Shown: piece by piece, positions 1-5,369 of the stretch
Position numbering within the stretch: the first letter of the stretch is position 1
Layout: every line of letters begins with the position of its first letter
Assembly: GCA_019423265.1 (NCBI GenBank)
Contig: JAHZBS010000167.1
Span: forward strand, 1 to 5,413
DNA: 5,413 nt
Direction of reading: 5' to 3'
DNA from: Clostridiales bacterium
Lineage (GTDB): Bacteria > Bacillota_A > Clostridia > Lachnospirales > Bianqueaceae
Translations under genes and position numbers: made by a program
The notes under the pieces: generated by a model
What the model saw: the letters and a program-made list of their open reading frames with translations, nothing else
Told to the model about the DNA's origin: nothing
Databases searched by the model: none

Positions 1-299
1 ATCTAGTGAACACCTATCGCCCCAGCACTCCGGAAGCGCCGGACGAGTCGGACAACTCGGAGCCCGTGAGCGGCGACTCCCACGCCGACTCTTCGGAAGC
101 CCCGGACGGGCCGGACACTCCCGACGACTCGATACCCAACGAGACCTCCGACCCTCCGGTTGATCCGGACAGGCCGGACAATCCCGAACCCCCGGCGACC
201 GGCGACACCTCCCACATAGGACTGTATTTTGCGCTGCTGATCCTATGCCTGACCGCGCTGACCGTCTCGAGGCTGCTGAGAAAAAAGAAACAAAAATGA
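1..299 (+). CDS. C-terminal end of a sortase-anchored surface protein (5' partial)
   Basis: The reading frame (first full codon at base 3) is open from the window edge to the TGA at 297-299, so the gene almost certainly begins upstream. The GTG at 6-8 has no ribosome binding site visible in the window and is unlikely to be the true start. The visible part has three zones. A Pro/Asp/Glu/Ser-rich, probably unstructured stalk spans about bases 9-188. A PPATG-D motif lies at 189-206. Then comes a hydrophobic helix (about 216-269) and a basic tail ending RKKKQK. This order is the classic cell-wall sorting signal: sortase cleaves between Thr and Gly and joins the protein to peptidoglycan. The motif lacks the usual leading Leu of LPXTG and instead fits the (S/P)PXTG pattern known for clostridial class B-type sortases such as that of Clostridioides difficile. 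The functional (adhesin or enzyme) domain is outside the window, so its role is unknown. Confidence 0.8.
   Translation, partial: LVNTYRPSTPEAPDESDNSEPVSGDSHADSSEAPDGPDTPDDSIPNETSDPPVDPDRPDNPEPPATGDTSHIGLYFALLILCLTALTVSRLLRKKKQK
39..206 (+). repeat. Three degenerate 63-base (21-residue) tandem repeats in the stalk
   Basis: The block CCGGAC begins at 39, 102 and 165, exactly 63 bases apart and in frame. Each copy opens with a PD-x-x-D pattern (PDESDNSEP, PDGPDTPDD, PDRPDNPEP). The second and third copies share about 21 of 23 bases at their start (102-124 against 165-187). The rest of each unit has diverged. The first and third copies also resemble each other further on (EPVSGDSH against EPPATGDTSH). 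The pattern fits a low-complexity wall-spanning stalk that grew by tandem duplication. The third copy is truncated by the membrane helix. Confidence 0.6.
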
Positions 300-390
300 A
301 ATGTCTCAGGCGGCGGTGAGCGGCGATGGAGAGAGTGATGTGCCGGTAAATGAGATAAAAATGACCGGTTTATCCAGGAGCTGGGAGCCG

Positions 391-425
391 TGCGGAATCT
401 GAAAGAACAGTACTCTTGCTCCGCA
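391..425. repeat. Imperfect inverted repeat in the convergent gap
   Basis: The gap at 300-435 separates the converging surface-protein and oxidoreductase genes. TGCGGA at 391-396 pairs with TCCGCA at 420-425, and inside it AAGA at 403-406 can pair with TCTT at 414-417, giving a bulged hairpin just past the oxidoreductase stop. A second short pair, CCGGT (343-347) and ACCGG (364-368), also lies in the gap. Neither is followed by a convincing run of T on either strand, so a role in ending transcription is only a possibility. No open reading frame of any length was credible in the gap. Confidence 0.25.
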
Positions 426-435
426 GGAAGGTCCG

Positions 436-1830
436 CTACTCTAACGCTAAGCGCCTTCCCATGAGGACTCCCATGGCGGAGGCCATCATCAGCCCCCGTG
501 TCCAGCCGCTGGAATCGCCAAGGCAATGGAGGCCGGTGATATTGGTATTGAAGGCCGCGTCCATTTTTACGCGGTTGCTGTAGAACTTCAATTCTGGGGA
601 GTAGAGAAGGGTTTCAATGGAAGCGAACCCTGGAACGACATGATCCACCGCCTGAATAAAATTGATAATGTTGATCATAGCCCGGTAGGGCATGGCGGCG
701 GTGATGTCACCGGCCACGGCGTCGGGGAGTGTAGGCCGCAGGTTGGACCTGGACAGTTCCTCCTGCCAAGTCCGCTTTCCATCGAGAATATCGCCAAGGC
801 GCTGCACGAGAATATGTCCGGCGCCCAGCATATTGGTCAGCTCTCCGACCTTTTGGGCATAGGCGATGGGTTGATGAAAGGGCTCATTGAAATTGTGGGA
901 GCAGAGAATTGCTAGGTTTGTATTGTCCGATTTAAAATCTTTGTAGGAATGACCGTTGACTACAGCGAGGTCGTTATCGTAATTCTCTTGACTGACGATG
1001 CCACCCGGGTTCTGGCAAAAGGTGCGGACCTTATTTTTGAACGGCTGGGGGTATCCGATCAGTTTCGATTCGTACAACACATTGTTGACCCGCTCCATGA
1101 TCTCACTGCGAACTTCGACTCGCACGCCGATATCCACCGTCCCAGGTTGATGGGCGATATGGTGGTCTGTACAGAGCCTTTCCAGCCAATCGGCGCCTCG
1201 CCGCCCGGTGGCGACCACGGTATGATGGGCAGAGATCTCGAGATGATCCTGGCCGTTGTTGACAAGGACGCCGCGGCAGACTTCACCCGCAAGGATTACA
1301 TCCGTGCATTCATAGCCAAATAGAATCTCCACCCCATGATCCAACAGATACGTTTCAATACTTCGGTAGATCTCCTGTGCCTTCTCAGTGCCAAGATGGC
1401 GGATGGGGCAATCCACAAGCTTCAATCCAGCCTGAATCGCCCGCTTGCGGATCTCCTTCACTTCATCGGTGTTGCCGATGCCCTCTATATGGGAATCGGC
1501 TCCGAATTCCAGATAAATCTGATCAGTATAGTCAATGGTTTCCTGGGTGAGAGAGTCACCGATGAGGGATGGGAGGTCCCCGCCCACCTCGCTGCTCAGG
1601 GAAAGTTTTCCGTCAGAAAAGGCGCCGGCGCCGGAAAAGCCGGTGGTAATGTGGCAGTAAGGCTTACAGTTGACGCACTGATTGGTTTTATGCTTGGGGC
1701 AGCGGCGCTCCTCAATGGCCTTTCCCTTTTCCACGAGGATTATGTGCTTCCGGCTTCCGCGCCGGAGAAGCTCCAGAGCCGTAAAGATCCCAGACGGACC
1801 TGCACCGATGATGACGACATCACAATTCAT
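436..1830 (-). CDS. NAD(P)/FAD-dependent oxidoreductase, COG2509 type
   Basis: Predicted cytoplasmic flavoprotein of 464 residues, the usual size for the clostridial form of this family. The N-terminus is a Rossmann FAD-binding strand-loop-helix with GxGxxG at residues 9-14 and a conserved acidic residue (E34) ending the second strand. A four-cysteine cluster (C44, C52, C55, C59) precedes a glycine-rich GFSGAGAFSDGKL segment at 64-76. VVATGRRG (205-212) is the typical second nucleotide-contact motif. GDSSGWTRG (438-446) near the C-terminus is the usual FAD-ribityl contact. The substrate and reaction of the family are not established; it is distantly like dehydrogenases that reduce or oxidise aromatic or lipid substrates. 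The ATG at 1830 is chosen because GGAGG (complement of 1838-1842) sits 7 bases upstream. The frame stays open to 1881, but that extension would run through the promoter. Transcribed alone from its own promoter, divergent from the PfoR-like gene. Confidence 0.93.
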   Translation of the reverse strand: MNCDVVIIGAGPSGIFTALELLRRGSRKHIILVEKGKAIEERRCPKHKTNQCVNCKPYCHITTGFSGAGAFSDGKLSLSSEVGGDLPSLIGDSLTQETIDYTDQIYLEFGADSHIEGIGNTDEVKEIRKRAIQAGLKLVDCPIRHLGTEKAQEIYRSIETYLLDHGVEILFGYECTDVILAGEVCRGVLVNNGQDHLEISAHHTVVATGRRGADWLERLCTDHHIAHQPGTVDIGVRVEVRSEIMERVNNVLYESKLIGYPQPFKNKVRTFCQNPGGIVSQENYDNDLAVVNGHSYKDFKSDNTNLAILCSHNFNEPFHQPIAYAQKVGELTNMLGAGHILVQRLGDILDGKRTWQEELSRSNLRPTLPDAVAGDITAAMPYRAMINIINFIQAVDHVVPGFASIETLLYSPELKFYSNRVKMDAAFNTNITGLHCLGDSSGWTRGLMMASAMGVLMGRRLALE

Positions 1831-1837
1831 ATCTATA

Positions 1838-1842
1838 CCTCC
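1838..1842 (-). promoter_or_regulatory. Ribosome binding site GGAGG for the FAD oxidoreductase
   Basis: GGAGG on the minus strand, 7 bases before the ATG at 1830. It decides the start, because the 17 further in-frame codons upstream have no such site and overlap the leader and promoter. Confidence 0.8.
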
Positions 1843-1871
1843 GCATTTTGCCGGAACTTTTCTGTAACACC

Positions 1872-1900
1872 AGTATACCATTGGCGGAGAAGAGCGTCAA
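1872..1900 (-). promoter_or_regulatory. Sigma-A-type promoter of the FAD oxidoreductase gene
   Basis: On the minus strand, TTGACG (-35; complement of 1895-1900) is followed after exactly 17 bases by TATACT (-10; complement of 1872-1877). TGG immediately precedes the -10 box, giving an extended -10. Both boxes are 5 of 6 matches to consensus. The predicted start of transcription is near 1865, leaving a leader of about 35 bases with no room for a riboswitch. Confidence 0.75.
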
Positions 1901-1958
1901 TTGCTCCGAAATGCACAAAAACGGGAATAAAAGCCAGATGCTTTCGTGAATTAGCCTA

Positions 1959-1987
1959 TTGCCTTCACAGGGGCGATATGATATCAT
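1959..1987 (+). promoter_or_regulatory. Probable promoter of the PfoR-like gene
   Basis: TTGCCT (1959-1964, 4 of 6 to the -35 consensus) is followed after 17 bases by TATCAT (1982-1987, 5 of 6 to the -10 consensus). The -10 box lies inside a perfect 10-base palindrome, ATGATATCAT (1978-1987). The predicted start near 1994 gives a leader of about 47 bases. The weak -35 suggests a promoter that may need activation or that is controlled by the palindrome or the repeats just downstream. Confidence 0.45.
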
Positions 1988-1989
1988 TC

Positions 1990-2025
1990 CATATGACAAG
2001 ACATATGATTATACATATATTGCGA
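1990..2025 (+). repeat. Three CATAT direct repeats with 12-base period
   Basis: CATATG begins at 1990 and at 2002, and CATATA begins at 2014, each exactly 12 bases apart. The first two units share CATATGA and each contains the palindrome CATATG. A related GATATG begins at 1975. The array covers the predicted transcription start and early leader of the PfoR-like gene, a position typical of an operator, and ends four bases before the GGAGG site. The AT-rich sequence makes chance similarity possible. Confidence 0.4.
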
Positions 2026-2040
2026 TCTGGAGGAATGAAT

Positions 2041-3129
2041 ATGGGCGAGACGGATAGGGAGCATGGGGTAGTGTGGAAGATTGTCAACCGGTATCTGGTG
2101 GATGGATTATCCGGTATGGCTATGGGACTTTTCTCCACACTGATTGTGGGACTGATCTTAAAACAGTTGGGAACCCTTATCGGGGACAATGTGGTGGGGA
2201 CGCTGTTGGTCAATCTGGGGACGATGGCGAATTTTGCGACAGGAGTGGGCATAGGGATCGGCGTTGCCGTGAATTTGAAGATGCCCAAGCTGGTGGTCTA
2301 TTCGGCGGGTGTGGCCGGCTTCATCGGCGCATATGCATCTCAACTGGATGCGGGGACGCTTTTTGACGGGGCTAAACTGGTTCTATCGGGGCCTGGAGAT
2401 CCCATCGGCGCATTTGTGGCAGCGCTCTTTGGCATGGAGATTGGCCGTCTCGTGTCGGGAAAGACAAAGCTCGATATATTGGTTACCCCCATCGTTACGA
2501 TCACCGCCGGGGGCGCTGTGGGCGTTGTGCTGGGGCCGCCCTTAGCGGAGGGAATGAGTGCTCTCGGCCATTTTATCAACACTGTGACAACTCTGCATCC
2601 GTTCATCATGGGGATTTTAATCTCCGTCATTATGGGGATGATTTTGACGCTGCCCATCAGCTCAGCGGCCCTTTCGATCATTATCGGTCTCAGCGGGATT
2701 GCCGGGGGAGCGGCGACCGTGGGCTGTTGCTGTCAGATGGTCGGATTTGCGGTGGCAAGCTTTCGGGAAAACAAATTTCAGGGGTTATTGGCCCAGGGCC
2801 TTGGCACATCGATGTTGCAGGTCCCCAATATTGTGCGGCATCCACAGATTTGGATTCCACCGACACTGGCGGCTGCCATTTTGGGCCCCGTTTCTACAAT
2901 GGTCTTCAAGATGGTCAATAATCCGTCAGGCTCCGGAATGGGAACGTCTGGTCTGGTGGGACAGTTTATGACATGGCAGGAGATGGCTGGCTCCATGCCG
3001 CCGGCTCTCCTGTTGGGAGAGATTGCGCTGATGCACTTTATTTTGCCGGCGGCGCTGACCTTGCTCATCTCCACAGTTATGAGAAAATGGGGCTGGATTC
3101 ACGACGGAGATATGAAATTAGAATTGTAA
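2041..3129 (+). CDS. PfoR-like PTS EIIC-type membrane protein (COG3641 / PTS_EIIC_2)
   Basis: A 362-residue polytopic membrane protein with about nine or ten hydrophobic segments and a short charged N-terminal stretch. It resembles the PTS_EIIC_2 family, to which Clostridium perfringens PfoR (described as a regulator of the perfringolysin O gene) belongs. Supporting segments are the glycine-rich NFATGVGIGIGVA (64-76), TLPISSAAL (203-211), ATVGCCCQMVGFAV (225-238) and NNPSGSGMGTSGLVGQ (293-308), a Gly/Ser-rich loop likely to line the substrate path. EIIC proteins carry sugars in partnership with EIIA and EIIB, but neither domain is fused here and none is encoded nearby. Whether this one transports, and what, is unknown. 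Start: the ATG at 2041 is 7 bases after GGAGG (2029-2033). The in-frame ATG at 2035 is only 1 base from it and is rejected. The frame is open for 235 codons further upstream, but these lie mostly antisense to the oxidoreductase gene. Confidence 0.88.
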   Translation: MGETDREHGVVWKIVNRYLVDGLSGMAMGLFSTLIVGLILKQLGTLIGDNVVGTLLVNLGTMANFATGVGIGIGVAVNLKMPKLVVYSAGVAGFIGAYASQLDAGTLFDGAKLVLSGPGDPIGAFVAALFGMEIGRLVSGKTKLDILVTPIVTITAGGAVGVVLGPPLAEGMSALGHFINTVTTLHPFIMGILISVIMGMILTLPISSAALSIIIGLSGIAGGAATVGCCCQMVGFAVASFRENKFQGLLAQGLGTSMLQVPNIVRHPQIWIPPTLAAAILGPVSTMVFKMVNNPSGSGMGTSGLVGQFMTWQEMAGSMPPALLLGEIALMHFILPAALTLLISTVMRKWGWIHDGDMKLEL

Positions 3130-3141
3130 AAAAATGTCAGA

Positions 3142-3183
3142 ATAAAAATTTGATTCGACAACCATCTTCCCGAAATTTTTTAT
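3142..3183 (+). repeat. AT-rich inverted repeat after the PfoR-like gene
   Basis: ATAAAAATTT (3142-3151) is complementary to AAATTTTTTAT (3173-3183) apart from one extra T. TCG (3155-3157) can also pair with CGA (3171-3173), giving an interrupted stem. The 3' arm ends in a T run, so it could act as a weak terminator for the PfoR-like gene. It lacks the GC-rich stem of a standard intrinsic terminator. Confidence 0.25.
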
Positions 3184-3191
3184 GGCTCCTG

Positions 3192-3200
3192 TGCTATCAT
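3192..3200 (+). promoter_or_regulatory. Possible extended -10 promoter for the MPN-like gene
   Basis: TATCAT at 3195-3200 (5 of 6 to the -10 consensus) is preceded by TGC, forming an extended -10 element. No acceptable -35 hexamer lies 16-18 bases upstream, where the sequence is an AT-rich run. The predicted start near 3207 would give a leader of about 28 bases. If real, it makes the MPN-like gene the first of a rightward operon. Confidence 0.4.
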
Positions 3201-3216
3201 TAGGATCAGACAAGCT

Positions 3217-3223
3217 AGGGAGG
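3217..3223 (+). promoter_or_regulatory. Ribosome binding site AGGGAGG with ambiguous start
   Basis: AGGGAGG ends 8 bases before a TTG at 3232 and 11 bases before the adjacent in-frame ATG at 3235. Spacing favours TTG and codon preference favours ATG; the protein differs by one residue. A nearer ATG at 3224 stops after three codons. Confidence 0.7.
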
Positions 3224-3234
3224 ATGAGAGATTG

Positions 3235-4212
3235 ATGGAAACAACGGATAAATTGCCGAATAACGTGCGGCAAATCGGGCAAATCAGCGATACCTTGAAG
3301 ATTTACATGGAGCAGCAGGTCAGCGAGTTTCTGGAAGATCATCGCCGTGCGGAGATAGGAGAACTGCAAATTTTTTATCTTCTTGGAAGGGAATATCATT
3401 TGGGAGAGCAGCGGGTGCTGGTGATCCGGGGTGTGCTGGAAGAGGAAATGCCGGTACACCAGCCCATCGTCATTACGCTGGACAGCCTCCAGATGTTGGA
3501 GAAGAAAAAAGAACTGTATTTCCCAAAGCTTAAGCTATTAGGGTGGATGCTAAACCAGCCAGGCTACGGGGTCTACGGTCCGCAGCGGCAAGCTTCCCTT
3601 CACCGCCAGCAATTTGGGCAGTGCCCCTTGTTCATGCTGAGCGATTCCTTGGAACAGACGGAAGAATTTTATCTCTGGAATGGGACGGATTTTGAAGCTG
3701 TGGGAGGGTACCTGATTTATTACGATCCGAATCCCGCCATGGCCAATATGACAGCGAAGAGCAAGCCCGAACCCGCTGAGCGGCCGGAAGCTTTTTGGCA
3801 GCCGGAGGAGACAGAGATTCCACCTAAAGAGGAGGATCCGCTGGAGCCCTGGTTGCAGCAGCGAGAGCGAACCCCATTGCGGGAGGGATATACTGCAAGA
3901 ACAAGGCCCGTTTCCGGCGCGGAACCGCGGAGAGAATACCGGGAGTACGCCAACCGCCGCAAATCAGCTTCGGAGCGGCAAGAAACCCCCCAGAAGACAG
4001 CCCAGGATCCGTCCAAATCCCTGAGCATGTTAACGTCTCTGTCGGCTGTTTTGCTGCTGATCTGCGTCGTAATGGGAATGTTGCTGTTCAACAGCATCGG
4101 CACTCTAAACGGGATCCAGACCCGTTTGGAGGATATGAACGCACAGATCTCGCAAATCTCGGAGAAGGTTGTGGACGCTCCTATCGATGTCAGCACACAG
4201 CCCCAGTCATAA
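3235..4212 (+). CDS. Membrane-anchored protein with a putative degenerate MPN/JAMM-like N-terminal domain
   Basis: A 325-residue protein of no family I can name with certainty. Residues about 20-165 look like a folded alpha/beta domain. Residues 42-66 (GELQIFYLLG followed by a strand ending VLVIRGV) and 103-128 (GWMLNQPGYG...LHRQQFG) resemble the MPN fold seen in CSN5 and Rpn11, where the corresponding motif is GWYHSHPGYG followed by a serine and an aspartate. Here the two zinc-binding histidines would be L106 and Q108 and the aspartate Q119, so protease activity is not expected. Residues 166-260 are a charged, Pro/Glu/Arg-rich linker. Residues about 264-286 are a single membrane helix. Residues 289-312 are a short amphipathic, possibly coiled-coil stretch, followed by a polar end. 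Basic residues before the helix suggest that the N-terminal domain is cytoplasmic. A TTG at 3232 is an alternative start. It lies 68 bases before the YkvI-like gene on the same strand. The gene call is firm; the domain call is inference. Confidence 0.85.
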   Translation: METTDKLPNNVRQIGQISDTLKIYMEQQVSEFLEDHRRAEIGELQIFYLLGREYHLGEQRVLVIRGVLEEEMPVHQPIVITLDSLQMLEKKKELYFPKLKLLGWMLNQPGYGVYGPQRQASLHRQQFGQCPLFMLSDSLEQTEEFYLWNGTDFEAVGGYLIYYDPNPAMANMTAKSKPEPAERPEAFWQPEETEIPPKEEDPLEPWLQQRERTPLREGYTARTRPVSGAEPRREYREYANRRKSASERQETPQKTAQDPSKSLSMLTSLSAVLLLICVVMGMLLFNSIGTLNGIQTRLEDMNAQISQISEKVVDAPIDVSTQPQS

Positions 4213-4216
4213 GAAT

Positions 4217-4236
4217 TTCTAGAACAGGAATAGAAC
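4217..4236 (+). repeat. Short palindrome and repeated TAGAAC in the 68-base gap
   Basis: TTCTAGAA (4217-4224) is a perfect 8-base palindrome. TAGAAC occurs at 4220-4225 and again at 4231-4236, 11 bases apart, and TTCTA (4217-4221) with TAGAA (4231-4235) can form a 5-base stem. No GC-rich stem with a T run is present, so read-through from the MPN-like gene into the YkvI-like gene seems likely. It may have no function. Confidence 0.2.
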
Positions 4237-4280
4237 GAAGCCAGCGCCTCATATAGTAGTAGAAAAAAGCAGGTGCCGGT

Positions 4281-5369
4281 ATGTCAAAGGAGAAACAAGC
4301 GGTTTTAAAGATAGCGGGGGTTTTCATCAGCACGGTTATCGGGGCGGGTTTTGCGTCCGGACAGGAGATCGTCACATTTTTTATTCGATATGGGAGGAGC
4401 GGCCTCCTTGGGCTTGGCGTTGCCGGCGTGCTATTCATTCTATATGGTTGGGGGATTCTATCCTGCGTATATAAAAATAAGCTCAAGTCATATTCGGAAT
4501 TCACCAATCAAATTGCAGGGCGGCAGGCGGGCCGCGTGTTAAGTTGGATCGTGACGGCCTATATGCTCTTAAGTTACGGCGTCATGCTGGCGGGAAGCGG
4601 CGCGATTTTGCAGGAACAGTTTGGATTGTCCTATGAGGCAGGAGTCCTGCTCCTGAGCGCCCTTACCTTTTTGACGTTTCTCACAGGCGCGAAGGGGATG
4701 GTGTCAGTCAACAGCTTTCTTGCGCCTGTGCTGACGGCCGGCATTCTGTTCATAAGCATTATGGGGATTCTACAACCACAAAAGACGGCACAAGCGAATT
4801 CGTATCTGCAGCTTGTGCCGTTGTCTATGCTCTCCATTCCCCAGGCGGGAAATTATGGGAAGGCGCTTCTCTCATCCCTTCTATATGTCTCTTACAATAT
4901 GCTGACAGCGGCGGCCGTTCTCACGACACTGGGGCCGTATCTAGTCCGCGAGAAAATGCCCTTTCGGGCAGCGCTGGCCGGGGGAGGAACGCTGGCCGTG
5001 GTGTCTTTAGTATTGGGGGTTGCAACATTCATAAATTATGGTACAATAAAAGAGATAGAGATACCAGCTTTGCAGCTGGTGGCAGATAAAAAGACGTTGT
5101 CCTATCTCTATACATTTATTTTAATGGGTGCTATGTATACCACTGCGATCTCTAACGGGTATGGATTTGCGGATGCGATACGAAGCGTACTGCCTGTCGG
5201 GAAGGTTTGGATGAGTATCACGACAGTGCTGCTGGGGATCTTTGTATCCCAACTGGGCTTTTCACAGCTTGTCAACAAGGGGTATTCTCTGTTCGGATAT
5301 ATCGGCCTTTTCCAACTGCTCTTGTTGGTTATGCACTGGTTCCCATTGAAAAGGAGCAAACATACATGA
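4281..5369 (+). CDS. YkvI-family membrane protein (COG3949), transporter-like
   Basis: A 362-residue polytopic protein with roughly ten hydrophobic segments, close in length to Bacillus subtilis YkvI. The first segment carries VISTVIGAGFASGQE-type sequence (GAGFASGQE at 21-29), a glycine-rich break in the first membrane helix that is characteristic of this family and of the wider LeuT/APC transporter fold, where it helps form the substrate and ion site. Further typical stretches are LSYGVMLAGSGAI (97-109), SLLYVSYNMLTAAAVL (199-214) and MYTTAISNGYGFADAI (285-300). The substrate is unknown for the family. The start ATG has AGGTG (4271-4275) 5 bases upstream, a moderate site. The stop codon overlaps the start of the next gene, and that gene's ribosome binding site lies within this coding sequence, which points to translational coupling. 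Confidence 0.9.
   Translation: MSKEKQAVLKIAGVFISTVIGAGFASGQEIVTFFIRYGRSGLLGLGVAGVLFILYGWGILSCVYKNKLKSYSEFTNQIAGRQAGRVLSWIVTAYMLLSYGVMLAGSGAILQEQFGLSYEAGVLLLSALTFLTFLTGAKGMVSVNSFLAPVLTAGILFISIMGILQPQKTAQANSYLQLVPLSMLSIPQAGNYGKALLSSLLYVSYNMLTAAAVLTTLGPYLVREKMPFRAALAGGGTLAVVSLVLGVATFINYGTIKEIEIPALQLVADKKTLSYLYTFILMGAMYTTAISNGYGFADAIRSVLPVGKVWMSITTVLLGIFVSQLGFSQLVNKGYSLFGYIGLFQLLLLVMHWFPLKRSKHT
5351..5356 (+). promoter_or_regulatory. Ribosome binding site AAGGAG for the downstream partial gene
   Basis: AAGGAG lies inside the last codons of the YkvI-like gene, 9 bases before the ATG at 5366. This is good spacing and supports the ATG as a genuine start. Confidence 0.7.

Noticed and set aside
343..368. 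CCGGT/ACCGG hairpin as a terminator for either converging gene.
   Set aside because: The stem is only 5 bases with a 16-base loop and no T run follows on either strand.
14..526. A minus-strand open frame of 170 codons across the surface-protein tail and the convergent gap.
   Set aside because: It overlaps two better-supported genes, and its Ser/Gly-rich end is the mirror of the Pro/Asp repeat region. No start signal was seen.
526..1323. Two plus-strand open frames (129 and 124 codons) opposite the FAD oxidoreductase gene.
   Set aside because: They are shadows of a codon-biased gene on the other strand. They lack clear ribosome binding sites and recognisable motifs.
2010..2015. TATACA as an alternative -10 box for the PfoR-like gene.
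   Set aside because: The paired -35 (TTCCAT at 1987-1992) matches only half of consensus; TTGCCT-17-TATCAT is better.
1336..2040. The PfoR-like frame stays open for 235 codons upstream of the chosen start, which could suggest a 597-residue protein.
   Set aside because: Most of it is antisense to the well-supported FAD oxidoreductase gene and it runs through both promoters. The translation has no membrane or family character, and a strong ribosome binding site marks the ATG at 2041.
3720..4196. A minus-strand open frame of 158 codons opposite the MPN-like gene.
   Set aside because: The plus-strand frame has a start signal, a membrane helix and a domain-like N-terminus. The opposite frame has no supporting feature.
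4231..4257. TATAGT (4252-4257) as a -10 box for a separate YkvI-like promoter.
   Set aside because: No usable -35 hexamer at 16-18 bases; the nearest, TAGAAC, is at 15 bases and matches poorly.
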